From Actinomycetes bacterium (GTDB lineage: Bacteria > Actinomycetota > Actinomycetes > S36-B12): a stretch of 64,000 bases of DNA. The notes beneath the pieces were generated by a model. The model did not search any database. It was given only the letters and a program-made list of their open reading frames with translations, and had not been told where the DNA came from. The position numbers and the translations under genes were made by a program. The stretch is taken from the NCBI GenBank assembly GCA_024639145.1, contig JAHEIZ010000003.1:105333-169332 (forward strand). Direction: 5' to 3'. Of this stretch, positions 44,895 to 53,192 are shown one piece after another (the first letter of the stretch is position 1; each line of letters starts with the position of its first letter).

Positions 44895-45712
44895 GTGATC
44901 TCTCATCCATCCAGCCGGTAGTCCAGGCCAAGGGCCTCATCAAGACCTTCGGTCGCGTCGTGGGCCTGAACTCCGCGAACCTCGAGCTCTACCCGGGCGA
45001 GGTTCTCGCAGTGATCGGCGACAACGGCGCCGGCAAGTCGACCCTGATCAAGTGCATTTCCGGAGCAGAGACTCCTGATTCGGGCCAGATCCTGATCGAC
45101 AACGAGGAGGTCTCCTTCAAGTCCTCCCTCGACGCGCGTGCCTACGGCATTGAGACGGTGTACCAGACCCTCGCGGTCGCACCGGCTCTCGACATCGCGA
45201 GCAACCTGTACCTGGGTCGCGAGAAGCGCAAGAGCGGCATCCTCGGCTCGGTGTTCCGCAAGCTCGATCACTCGGGCATGCGCAACACCGCCAAGGAGCA
45301 GATGACCAAGCTGGGCATCGGCACGCTTCAGGACATGTCGCAGGCAGTCGAGACCCTCTCGGGTGGCCAGCGCCAGGCGGTCTCAGTTGCTCGCGCCGAG
45401 GCATTCGGCAGCAAGGTCGTCATCCTTGACGAGCCGACCGCTGCTCTCGGCGTTCGCGAGTCGAATCAGGTTCTGAAGATGATCGAGCTCATGCGCGATC
45501 GCGGTCTTCCGATCATCCTGATCTCGCACAACATGCCGCAGGTGTTCGAGGTCGCTGACCGCATTCACGTGCAGCGCCTCGGCAGCCGCGCGGCGGTCGT
45601 CACCCCGAAGACTCACACCATGAACGACGCGGTCGCCATCATGACCGGTGCACTCAAGGTCGACGAGAAGGATCAGGCCCTCGGCCCGGTCCGGGTGCCT
45701 GCCACCGCCTAG
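44891..45712 (+). CDS. Sugar/inositol ABC transporter ATP-binding protein
   Basis: 273 aa from ATG 44891. A single ABC domain with Walker A 'GDNGAGKSTLIKC', signature 'LSGGQRQAVSVARA', Walker B 'VVILDEPTAALG' and switch His 'ISHN'. Ribose-type systems usually have a duplicated ATPase (RbsA); this one has one domain, as in the Frc type, and presumably works as a homodimer. Third and last gene of the transporter operon. Confidence 0.9.
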   Translation: MSDLSSIQPVVQAKGLIKTFGRVVGLNSANLELYPGEVLAVIGDNGAGKSTLIKCISGAETPDSGQILIDNEEVSFKSSLDARAYGIETVYQTLAVAPALDIASNLYLGREKRKSGILGSVFRKLDHSGMRNTAKEQMTKLGIGTLQDMSQAVETLSGGQRQAVSVARAEAFGSKVVILDEPTAALGVRESNQVLKMIELMRDRGLPIILISHNMPQVFEVADRIHVQRLGSRAAVVTPKTHTMNDAVAIMTGALKVDEKDQALGPVRVPATA

Positions 45713-45720
45713 TCAGTCAG

Positions 45721-45758
45721 CACGAAGGCCCGATCGCTACGGCGGTCGGGCCTTCGTG
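45721..45758 (+). terminator. Terminator of the ABC transporter operon
   Basis: Arms CACGAAGGCCCGA/TCGGGCCTTCGTG with additional CGC/GCG pairing inside, followed by CTTTCT, 8 bp after the ATPase stop. Confidence 0.82.
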
Positions 45759-45799
45759 CTTTCTACGGTCAACTTCTCAAGCCTGTTAGATTCGCTCGC

Positions 45800-46378
45800 A
45801 TGCGCAGACTTACTCGAATGTCCCTGGCCATCGCAGCAATTGGTGCGTTAGCGGTGTGCTCACCGCTTGCCTCCACGGCATCAGCCCACGCGATCATCGA
45901 ACTCAAGGGAGTGAGCGCTGTGGCCGGCACCACCAGTGCCATGACTCTGGAAATACAGCACGGCTGCCTGCCGTCGCAGCCCACCGTGCAAGTCGAGGCA
46001 TTCGTCGGCACGCCGTGGCGCGCAGTTAAGCCACAGACCGTGGCCGGCTGGACCTCGCGCGTGACGAAGCAGCCGAAGGGTGGCTGGCACATCACCTGGA
46101 TCAATCAGGGCACGCCAATCCCCTTCGGCACCGCCACTTACTTCCCGATCACGGTCGCGTGGCCACAGATTCCCGGCACCTACGGCATGAGTGTCTTCCA
46201 AGTCTGCTCCGACGGCTCCACGTACTACTGGAACGACAAGTACACGCCAGCCACGGCAACTGCCGATTCCCCGCCTCTGACTCCGAAGCCTGAGGTAATG
46301 GTCCTGGCGAAGAAGGATGCATCGCAAGGCACATCGTCGAAGACGACGAGCTCTTCTTCAGCCACGCATATGCACTGA
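45800..46378 (+). CDS. Secreted YcnI-like (DUF1775) protein, probable copper binder
   Basis: 192 aa. Sec signal ending 'STASA' so that the mature protein starts HAIIEL; an N-terminal His and nearby Glu form the copper brace of YcnI. The fold continues 'TSAMTLEIQHGCLPSQPTVQVEAFVG' and 'GGWHITWINQGTPI', a Trp- and His-bearing segment. The C-terminus is Ser-rich with a final His-Met-His. The usual neighbours (CopC/CopD) are absent, and the C-terminal membrane anchor of many YcnI proteins is missing. Confidence 0.75.
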   Translation: MRRLTRMSLAIAAIGALAVCSPLASTASAHAIIELKGVSAVAGTTSAMTLEIQHGCLPSQPTVQVEAFVGTPWRAVKPQTVAGWTSRVTKQPKGGWHITWINQGTPIPFGTATYFPITVAWPQIPGTYGMSVFQVCSDGSTYYWNDKYTPATATADSPPLTPKPEVMVLAKKDASQGTSSKTTSSSSATHMH

Positions 46379-46389
46379 ACGCAAGACAC

Positions 46390-46424
46390 AACGAAGCCCC
46401 TGACCAATGGTCGGGGGCTTCGTT
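46390..46424. terminator. Bidirectional terminator between YcnI-like gene and idh
   Basis: A 16-bp stem AACGAAGCCCCTGACC/GGTCGGGGGCTTCGTT (one wobble pair) with loop AAT, placed between two convergent genes. Confidence 0.85.
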
Positions 46425-46434
46425 GATGCAAGTC

Positions 46435-47466
46435 TCAGGCCTTCGCGAGACGCTGCTCCATTTCGGCGATGGTGACCGGGCGGTTCTCTGCCATGCTCAG
46501 GTTCGCTGCCGCGGCAATGACCAGCGGCAGGCGTGCTTCGTCACCGGGCACCGGTGACGGTCCGTCGCCGCGCACGTAATTCGCGAAAGCAGCCCACTCG
46601 ACACGGTAGGCCTCCTGGTAGCGGCCGATGAACCAGTTCTCCAGTGGCTGGGCGACAGTTCCATGTGCGCCGGTGATCGTGCTGGTGTTCAGGCGCACGT
46701 TGTCGCTCTGCACCATGCCCAGGCTGCCGAAGGCTTCCACACGCTGGTCGTAGCCGTACACCGCGCGACGGCTGTTGTCGATCGTGCTGAGGGTGCCGTC
46801 AGCGTGGGTCATCATCACTACAGCGGTATCGATGTCACCGTGCTCGGCGAAACCCGGATCGACGCGCACGGCGCCTTGGGCGTACACGGAGACAACCGGG
46901 CTCCCGACAACGAACGGTGCCATGTCGAAGTCGTGCACCATCATGTCGAGGAAGAGTCCACCGGAACCCGCAACGTAAGACATGGGCGGCGGCTCGGGAT
47001 CACGTGAGGTCACGCGCACGATCTCAACCTGACCGATGTCACCGTTCATGACTGCCTTCTGGACGGCAGCATGCGAGGGATCGAAGCGGCGGTTGAAGCC
47101 GACCATGAACTTCACGCCATTGGCCTTCACGGCCGCGAGCGCGCGGTCAACGTCGGCGATGTCATTGGAGATCGGCTTCTCGCACATGATCGCCTTGCCG
47201 GCCTCGGCCGCGGCGATGATGGTGTCAACGTGCGTCGCAGTGGTGGTGCATACGCCCACTGCCTCGACCTCGGGCAGAGCCAGCACTTCAGCAACGGTGA
47301 GCGCCGGAACGCCGAGCTCTGCACCAACGTCTGTGGCGGTGGCGGCAAAGGCATCAGCTACCGCAACAAGACGTGTCTCGGGCACTGAGCGAGCGACGAG
47401 AGTCGCATGCATCTTGCCGATTCGGCCGACGCCGAGCATGGCGACGGCAACAGGTGTGGTGTTCAC
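46435..47466 (-). CDS. iolG: Myo-inositol 2-dehydrogenase
   Basis: 343 aa from GTG 47466 with GAGGAG upstream; the track start overlaps iolB. GFO/IDH/MocA family: Rossmann motif 'AMLGVGRIGKMHA', 'CEKPISND' with the catalytic Lys, and 'FLDMMVHDFDMAPFVVGS' with the catalytic Asp and His. It oxidises myo-inositol to scyllo-inosose with NAD, the first catabolic step. It is the last gene of the iolC operon. Confidence 0.9.
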   Translation of the reverse strand: MNTTPVAVAMLGVGRIGKMHATLVARSVPETRLVAVADAFAATATDVGAELGVPALTVAEVLALPEVEAVGVCTTTATHVDTIIAAAEAGKAIMCEKPISNDIADVDRALAAVKANGVKFMVGFNRRFDPSHAAVQKAVMNGDIGQVEIVRVTSRDPEPPPMSYVAGSGGLFLDMMVHDFDMAPFVVGSPVVSVYAQGAVRVDPGFAEHGDIDTAVVMMTHADGTLSTIDNSRRAVYGYDQRVEAFGSLGMVQSDNVRLNTSTITGAHGTVAQPLENWFIGRYQEAYRVEWAAFANYVRGDGPSPVPGDEARLPLVIAAAANLSMAENRPVTIAEMEQRLAKA

Positions 47467-47488
47467 GTGCTCCTCTTTCGATTGATTA

Positions 47489-48418
47489 CTAGGGAACCGG
47501 GGTAATGGGAACTCGGGGATCAGTGGCAACGCCATTCCAGGACTCGCGAATCCAGGCATGTGTCGGGTCATCGCAGAAATTCAGGGTGCGGTCATTCGGG
47601 CCGGCCAGAACGTTTAGGTAATACATCGGGTAGCCCGGCGCCGCGATGCTCGGACCGTGGTAACCGCGCGGCACCAGGAAGACATCGCCGTCTCGCACTT
47701 CGACAGTGGCATCGACAGGCATGCCTTGATCCTCGGGTGCGGTGTACGTGCGGTGAATGCCGAAGCCCTCCGCACTTCCATGCGGGCTGACCACGCCCTG
47801 CAGATCTTCTTTGCCAATGCGGAAGTAGTAGATCTCCTCGTTCTCCCACGGGCAGTCACCGATGCCATCGTGGCGATGCGGCGGGTAGCTCGACCAATTG
47901 CCGCCCGGCGTGAGCACCTCGCACCACACCAGGCGCTGGGCACCCGCGAAGGAATCGGGGTGACCCTGAAGGTTTACCTGTCGGGTCGATGTTCCAGCCC
48001 CGCGCACGGTGACCGGGTAACTGTCGGCTGCAAGATAGGCGGGCGGGAAGGCCTCCTCGGCCTTGGCCGTCGCGAGCGCAACTTCTCCGTCGGTGGACGC
48101 AGTGATGGTCACAATGGATCCGGTGGGTGCATAGACCCAATCCGTGACGCCCGCGAAGACGCCGGCGCGGCCCTGGAGCGTGAAGCTCACCGCTGCAGCA
48201 TCGCCAACAGCGACATCGACCGTGAGGCCCGTGGAGCTCAGCGGGATCACCGCTGCCTCGATGCCGTCGAGCACGATGCTGCGGGTCTCGCCCGCCACGA
48301 ATGAGAAAACCTGCAAGCCCGAGTAGCGCCAGCCCGCGTCAGCCGGCGTCAAGGTGATGAGCGAGCCGGCCTTGGCCAGGGAGCCTGCAGGCAGATGCCA
48401 CGGAACCTCCATCGTCAT
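47489..48418 (-). CDS. iolB: 5-deoxy-glucuronate isomerase
   Basis: 309 aa bicupin. 'WSSYPPHRHDG' holds the metal-binding histidines, followed by 'EEIYYFRIGKEDLQGVVSPHG' and 'GDVFLVPRGYHGPSIAAPGYPMYYLNVLAGP'. IolB isomerises 5-deoxy-glucuronate to 5-dehydro-2-deoxy-gluconate, the substrate of IolC. The start overlaps the stop of the aldolase-type gene. Confidence 0.93.
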   Translation of the reverse strand: MTMEVPWHLPAGSLAKAGSLITLTPADAGWRYSGLQVFSFVAGETRSIVLDGIEAAVIPLSSTGLTVDVAVGDAAAVSFTLQGRAGVFAGVTDWVYAPTGSIVTITASTDGEVALATAKAEEAFPPAYLAADSYPVTVRGAGTSTRQVNLQGHPDSFAGAQRLVWCEVLTPGGNWSSYPPHRHDGIGDCPWENEEIYYFRIGKEDLQGVVSPHGSAEGFGIHRTYTAPEDQGMPVDATVEVRDGDVFLVPRGYHGPSIAAPGYPMYYLNVLAGPNDRTLNFCDDPTHAWIRESWNGVATDPRVPITPVP

Positions 48419-49320
48419 GACGCGCCACCCGGGCGGACGAGCGCTGCGGCCCGCTGCACGGCCGAGGCAACATCACCGTCGGGCGGGAATAGCAGCGCAC
48501 GACCGATGACGAGACCGCGCACGGTGGGCTGCTCGAGGGCACGGGTCCAATCCGCGAATGCGGCATCCCAATTCGCACCGGGATCGCCGCCAAGGATCAG
48601 CACGGGCAGGGTCGAGACTGCGGCCGCCGCGGCGATATCGCTCCAGGCCGGCAGCTTGAGCCACGTGTATGCGCTCGTGGCGCCCATGCCTGCCGCGATT
48701 GCCGTAGCCCGCAGCAACTTCGCGTCGTCCTTGATCAGCTTCGCCTTGCCATCTGCGGTGATCTCATAAGGCAGCGGCTCGAGCATCGCGATGAGATCGC
48801 GATCTGCGAGTTCGGTGACTGCCTGTGCACAGGATTCGATGGTGCGCGCGACGCCCGGGTCGGTGTCTTCGATGCGAAGCAGCATCTTCGCACCGTCAAG
48901 ATTCATCGACGCTGTATGCGCGGCGTCGTAGGCCGTCATGCGATCGTCGAGTTCCCAGTTGGCGCCGACGATGCCGCCACGATTCATGGTGCCGAAGACG
49001 AGCTTGCCGTCGAGTGCGCCAAGCACGGCGAGATCTTCAAGGATGTCGGGCTGACCGAGAATTCCATCGACACCCGGTTGAGCCAATGCGATGACAATGC
49101 GGCCGAGCAGGGATGCGCGGTCGGCCATAGCCGAGGGATCGCTGCCCACACTCATCGCGCCGCGTGCCGGGTGATCGGCAGCGATGAGCATCATCTTGCC
49201 GTCAGCGGGAATCCCCCCGGCACGCACGCGATCTCGCAGGGCTGCGCGCACGGCAGCGGGATTCGTCACGCGGAGATTCGTGATGCGCTCGATGTCTGGT
49301 GCAGAGATAACGTTGCTCAT
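48415..49320 (-). CDS. Cgl0158-type TIM-barrel aldolase, probable DKP aldolase of the inositol pathway
   Basis: 301 aa from ATG 49320. TIM-barrel pattern 'MMLIAADHPARGAMSVGSDPSAMADRASLLGRI', 'DTDPGVARTIESCAQAV' and 'LPVLILGGDPGAN', resembling the Cgl0158 family found in actinobacterial inositol clusters. No iolJ-like class II aldolase is present, so this enzyme is the likely one to split 2-deoxy-5-keto-gluconate-6-phosphate into DHAP and malonate semialdehyde. It is coupled to iolC and iolB by ATGA overlaps. Confidence 0.78.
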   Translation of the reverse strand: MSNVISAPDIERITNLRVTNPAAVRAALRDRVRAGGIPADGKMMLIAADHPARGAMSVGSDPSAMADRASLLGRIVIALAQPGVDGILGQPDILEDLAVLGALDGKLVFGTMNRGGIVGANWELDDRMTAYDAAHTASMNLDGAKMLLRIEDTDPGVARTIESCAQAVTELADRDLIAMLEPLPYEITADGKAKLIKDDAKLLRATAIAAGMGATSAYTWLKLPAWSDIAAAAAVSTLPVLILGGDPGANWDAAFADWTRALEQPTVRGLVIGRALLFPPDGDVASAVQRAAALVRPGGAS

Positions 49321-50294
49321 GCGGGCACCTTTCGCCCTGCAGCAGCAAGGAGTTCTCGTACTTCGGCATCGGTGGGCATCGCATGACTGCAGAGCAGTCG
49401 CGAGGCGACGATCGCGCCTGCGGCATTGGCGTAGGTCACGGCATCGGCAGGCGACCATCCGCTGAGGATTCCGTGCACGAAGGATCCACCGAAGGCGTCA
49501 CCGGCGCCGAGCCCGCAGACGACGTCAATGGGAATGCCGGGTACCACCACTCGCTCATCCGCCGTCACGACAAGAACTCCATCGGCGCCCTGCTTCACGA
49601 TCGCGACCTTGACTCCGCGATCGAGGAAGCCGGCGGCGAAGTCGTCGGGCTTCGAATCAATCGGCAGGCCGAGAGCGACAGAGCATTCCTCGCGATTGCC
49701 GATGGTGATGGTCGCGTAATCGATGGCCGCACCGATTGCTGCGGTGGCCTCATCGCGCGAATTCCAGAACGACGGGCGGTAGTCGAGGTCATAGATCACG
49801 TGCTCGCGACGCTCGCGCACCTGCAGCGCGTGCAGCACTGTCGAAGTTGAAGGCTCACGCGAGAGCGCCGAGCCCGTGTACCAGAGGACATCGACTCCGC
49901 GGGCTACCTCATCGGAGAGATCAGCCGAAGTGAGCTGGAGATCAGGCGTATTGCCATCGCGATAGAACACGAGCTCAGGGTCACCGGGATTATCGAGGCC
50001 CGTGAGCACAACAGCGGTGCGCCCGCCGAGCATGCGGCTGATCCAGCGGGTGTCGACGCCGAGGGCCTCGCAGTCACGGATGGCGTAGGTGCCCAGGGAG
50101 TCATCGCCCACCTTGGTGAGAACGGCGGCACGATTGCCGAGTCGAGCCGCCGCGACGGCGACGTTGGTGGCCGAGCCGCCGACAGCCTTGGCGAAGGTCT
50201 GCTGGTCCTCGAGACCCTGGCCGAGTTCCTGGCCATAGATATCGACGCCAATGCGCCCGATCGTGAGGAGCTCGGGGAGCTGATCGCCTGCCAT
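49317..50294 (-). CDS. iolC: 5-dehydro-2-deoxygluconokinase
   Basis: 325 aa from ATG 50294 with GGAAGG upstream. PfkB fold: 'GGSATNVAVAAARLGNRAAVLTKVG' and the anion-hole motif 'GLGAGDAFGGSFVHGIL'. It phosphorylates 5-dehydro-2-deoxy-gluconate with ATP. It heads the iolC-aldolase-iolB-iolG operon and has the inositol-type palindrome 22 bp before its start. Confidence 0.93.
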   Translation of the reverse strand: MAGDQLPELLTIGRIGVDIYGQELGQGLEDQQTFAKAVGGSATNVAVAAARLGNRAAVLTKVGDDSLGTYAIRDCEALGVDTRWISRMLGGRTAVVLTGLDNPGDPELVFYRDGNTPDLQLTSADLSDEVARGVDVLWYTGSALSREPSTSTVLHALQVRERREHVIYDLDYRPSFWNSRDEATAAIGAAIDYATITIGNREECSVALGLPIDSKPDDFAAGFLDRGVKVAIVKQGADGVLVVTADERVVVPGIPIDVVCGLGAGDAFGGSFVHGILSGWSPADAVTYANAAGAIVASRLLCSHAMPTDAEVRELLAAAGRKVPA

Positions 50295-50315
50295 GGTGGC
50301 CTTCCGATGGAATCT

Positions 50316-50331
50316 ATTGGAGCGCTCCAAT
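50316..50331. promoter_or_regulatory. LacI-type operator, copy 3 (iolC promoter)
   Basis: A perfect palindrome ATTGGAGCGCTCCAAT, identical over 16 bp to the copy before iolE. On the minus strand it overlaps TAAATT, a possible -10 for iolC. Confidence 0.88.
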
Positions 50332-50395
50332 TTAGCACGCCAGTGTGCCGAGGGGAACCCCCATTCGGCCGAACCGACTCCGCTCCCGGCTGCTG

Positions 50396-51232
50396 TCAGG
50401 CCACGACCAGTGCGGTTCCGACCAGAACGACGATTAGTGCCAGCACTTCGGGTCTCGACATTCGCTCCTTGAGGAAGGCCCATGCCATCAATGCGGTCAC
50501 GATTGGGCTCAGCGAGGCCAGGACGGAGACCACGCCGACATCGCCCGAGTCAGCTGCCGAGTAGAAGGCCACGCTGCCCAAGCCGAGGGCCACGCCCGAG
50601 GCCGCCAAGGGGACGACAGTTCGAGAGCTCAGGCCTCCGAGGGATCGGGTGGCAAACACCATCGCCAGGCAGACAGCCACCTGCGGCACCTCGGACATCG
50701 TCATGGTCCCGTACAGATTCGTGCGCGAGCCGATGTCGAGCACCACCACGGCAGAGCCGTAGAACACGGCGGATCCGATGGCCAGCCAGACCGTCATCAG
50801 CCCACCGCTCAGCGGGCCCTTGGATCGAGCTCCGGGAAGCACGAACATGACGAGACCGATGAAGATCACGATGATTCCGATGCCCGCGATCACCGGTAGC
50901 GCTTCGCCGATGAGAAGCGAATAGGTCAGCGGGATCAGGACATTCGCCGGGCTGATGCCGGCGGCGACACCTAGCTTGCCCTTCGAGTAGGCCTGCAAGA
51001 TCAGCACATTGCCGCCCAGATTCAGCAGGCCGCCCAGCAGACCCGCGACCACGTCAGCGCGGTCGAAGACTAAGTCGCCTGTCAGGAGCCCGGTGAGCAC
51101 GTAGACGACACCGGCGACCCCGCCGCTGATGAGGATGACGGTCCAGTGCGAGATCTGGCGCCCGTATCGTCCAGTGCCGAAACTCCAGGCTCCCCACAGG
51201 AGAGCCGCCGAGAGAGCCAGGGCGGTATTCAC
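50396..51232 (-). CDS. EamA/DMT-superfamily transporter
   Basis: 278 aa, GTG start. Ten membrane helices in two EamA repeats: 'LSAALLWGAWSFGTGRYGRQISHWTVI' at the start and 'SPIVTALMAWAFLKERMSRPEVLALIVVLVGTALVVA' at the end. Substrate unknown. It ends 64 bp before the iolC operator region and is divergent from the AroE-family gene over 24 bp. Confidence 0.85.
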   Translation of the reverse strand: MNTALALSAALLWGAWSFGTGRYGRQISHWTVILISGGVAGVVYVLTGLLTGDLVFDRADVVAGLLGGLLNLGGNVLILQAYSKGKLGVAAGISPANVLIPLTYSLLIGEALPVIAGIGIIVIFIGLVMFVLPGARSKGPLSGGLMTVWLAIGSAVFYGSAVVVLDIGSRTNLYGTMTMSEVPQVAVCLAMVFATRSLGGLSSRTVVPLAASGVALGLGSVAFYSAADSGDVGVVSVLASLSPIVTALMAWAFLKERMSRPEVLALIVVLVGTALVVA

Positions 51233-51256
51233 GGGACCAAACTAGACTCAGCCATC

Positions 51257-52111
51257 ATGTCCGCACCTGATTTCCTGCCCGGCCTCACGGGCTCTTTCGC
51301 CCAGAAGGCCGCGGAGAATCCCACGGTCGACATCGTCGAGGCTGCTTACCAGGCCGCCGGCGCTCATGTGCGATACATCAATTGCGAGGTATCGCCAGAG
51401 CATCTCAAGGGCGCCATCGATGGCGCGGTCGCGATGGGCTGGCTGGGCTTCAATTGCTCCTTGCCTCACAAGGTCGCCGTGATCGAGTACCTCGACGAGC
51501 TGGCTGCCTCGGCCCGCATCATCGGCGCAGTGAATACCGTCGTCATCGACGGCGATCGCCTGATCGGCGAGAACACCGATGGCAAGGGCTTCCTGCAGTC
51601 CCTCCTTCCGATCGTCGATCCCACCGGAAAGCGGGTGGTCATGTTCGGCGCAGGCGGGGCAGCACGGGCCATCGGCGTCGAGACTGCACTCGCCGGTGCC
51701 TCGCACATCACCGTCGTGAACACCACCGCTTCGCGCGGCCAGGAGCTCTCCGATCACCTTGCCGCCAGCACGCCCGCCGGCAGTGACTTCGTGCCGTGGG
51801 ATTCCGAGTACAAGGTGCCTGCGGCCACCGACATCGTCATCAACGCCACCTCTATCGGCTTCGGCGATGCGAGCGCGAAGCTGCAGCTCGACACCTCGAC
51901 CCTGCTTCCGCACATGATCGTCGCCGACGTCATCACGAATCCCCCGCGCACTGCTCTGCTGACGGCAGCCGCCGCGAATGGATGCACCATCCTCGACGGC
52001 CTGGGCATGCTCGTGAATCAGGCACTCGTCGCCACCAGGCTCTGGACAGGAATCGAGCTCGATGGTCGCGTCATGCGCGACCGGCTCGAGGCATTGTTCG
52101 GTACCGCTTAA
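51257..52111 (+). CDS. Shikimate/quinate dehydrogenase family (AroE-like)
   Basis: 284 aa from ATG 51257. The N-terminal substrate domain has 'GFNCSLPHKVAVIEYLDEL' with the catalytic Lys and 'GENTDGKGFLQSL' with the catalytic Asp; the NAD(P) loop is 'VVMFGAGGAARAIGVETAL'. The usual 'NVTxPxK' reads NCSLPHK, and the N-terminus lacks the normal SxSPxxHN motif (here GLTGSFAQKAAEN). This departs from housekeeping AroE, so a different polyol or quinate-like substrate is possible. An alcohol dehydrogenase gene follows by 31 bp. Confidence 0.8.
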   Translation: MSAPDFLPGLTGSFAQKAAENPTVDIVEAAYQAAGAHVRYINCEVSPEHLKGAIDGAVAMGWLGFNCSLPHKVAVIEYLDELAASARIIGAVNTVVIDGDRLIGENTDGKGFLQSLLPIVDPTGKRVVMFGAGGAARAIGVETALAGASHITVVNTTASRGQELSDHLAASTPAGSDFVPWDSEYKVPAATDIVINATSIGFGDASAKLQLDTSTLLPHMIVADVITNPPRTALLTAAAANGCTILDGLGMLVNQALVATRLWTGIELDGRVMRDRLEALFGTA

Positions 52112-52142
52112 CCACACACCCACCCTACGAAGAAGGACACAC

Positions 52143-53192
52143 ATGGAAACCCGCGCTTACGCCGTTCCGACTCCCGGCGCACCGCTCGTCCCGCACACCA
52201 TCAACCGGCGCGAGGTCGGTCCCTTCGACGTGGCCATCGACATCAAGTTCGCCGGCATCTGCCATTCCGACATCCATCAGGGTCTCGAGGAGTGGGGCAC
52301 AGCGATCTTCCCGATGGTTCCCGGTCATGAGATCGCCGGCGTGATCGTTGCCGTGGGTAGCGAGGTCACCAAGTTCAAGGTCGGCGATCACGCCGGCATC
52401 GGTTGCTTCGTCGATTCCTGCGGAGACTGCGACCACTGCAATATCGGCGAGGAGCAGTACTGCCTCAACGGCGGAAACACACCGACCTACAACGGTCTTG
52501 AGCGCGACGGCGTCACCCCCACCTACGGCGGTTACTCCACGTACATCGTGTGCAAGGAGCGTTACGTGCTGCACATCCCGAAGAACCTGCCTCTCGATGC
52601 TGCCGCACCGCTGCTCTGCGCCGGCATCACCCTCTACAACCCGCTGCGCAAGTGGAAGGTCGGCCCCGGCATGCGCGTCGGCGTCATGGGTCTCGGTGGC
52701 CTCGGCCACATGGGCGTCAAGCTTGCAGTCGCCATGGGCGCTGATGTCACCATGATCAGTCACTCGAAGAACAAGGAAGAAGACGCTCTCAGCCTGGGTG
52801 CTCATCACTTCCTGTACTCGGGTGACGATGCCCAGATGAAGGCCGCCCGTAACTCTTTCGACGTCGTCGTCAACGCGGTCTCGGCTGACATCGATGTCGT
52901 GCCGTACTTGAACCTTCTCGGTCTTGATGGCGTTATGGCACTTGTCGGTGCACCGCCGAAGCCGCTGCAGATCCCGGCATTCGCCCTCTTCGATCAGCGT
53001 CGCACCCTCAGCGGCTCGATGATCGGCGGCATTCCCGAGACCCAGGAGATGCTCGACTTCTGCGGCACGCACGACATCGTCAGCGAAATCGAGACGATCG
53101 CTGTCGATCAGGTGAATGAGGCCTGGAAGCGCGTTGTCGCATCTGATGTGCGCTACCGGTTTGTCATAGACACGGACTCCCTGAACGTCTAA
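52143..53192 (+). CDS. Zinc-dependent NAD(P) alcohol dehydrogenase (YahK/CAD type)
   Basis: 349 aa from ATG 52143. Catalytic zinc: 'GICHSDIHQG' Cys, 'PGHEIAG' His-Glu and a later Cys; structural zinc 'CGDCDHCNIGEEQYC'; cofactor loop 'GVMGLGGLGHMGVKLA'. It fits the cinnamyl-alcohol-dehydrogenase/YahK aldehyde-reductase group. It is probably co-transcribed with the AroE-like gene and ends convergently with the next gene. Confidence 0.9.
   Translation: METRAYAVPTPGAPLVPHTINRREVGPFDVAIDIKFAGICHSDIHQGLEEWGTAIFPMVPGHEIAGVIVAVGSEVTKFKVGDHAGIGCFVDSCGDCDHCNIGEEQYCLNGGNTPTYNGLERDGVTPTYGGYSTYIVCKERYVLHIPKNLPLDAAAPLLCAGITLYNPLRKWKVGPGMRVGVMGLGGLGHMGVKLAVAMGADVTMISHSKNKEEDALSLGAHHFLYSGDDAQMKAARNSFDVVVNAVSADIDVVPYLNLLGLDGVMALVGAPPKPLQIPAFALFDQRRTLSGSMIGGIPETQEMLDFCGTHDIVSEIETIAVDQVNEAWKRVVASDVRYRFVIDTDSLNV

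Noticed and set aside
45721-45758. Hairpin considered as a small RNA gene
   Set aside because: Position and T-rich tail fit the terminator of the transporter operon.
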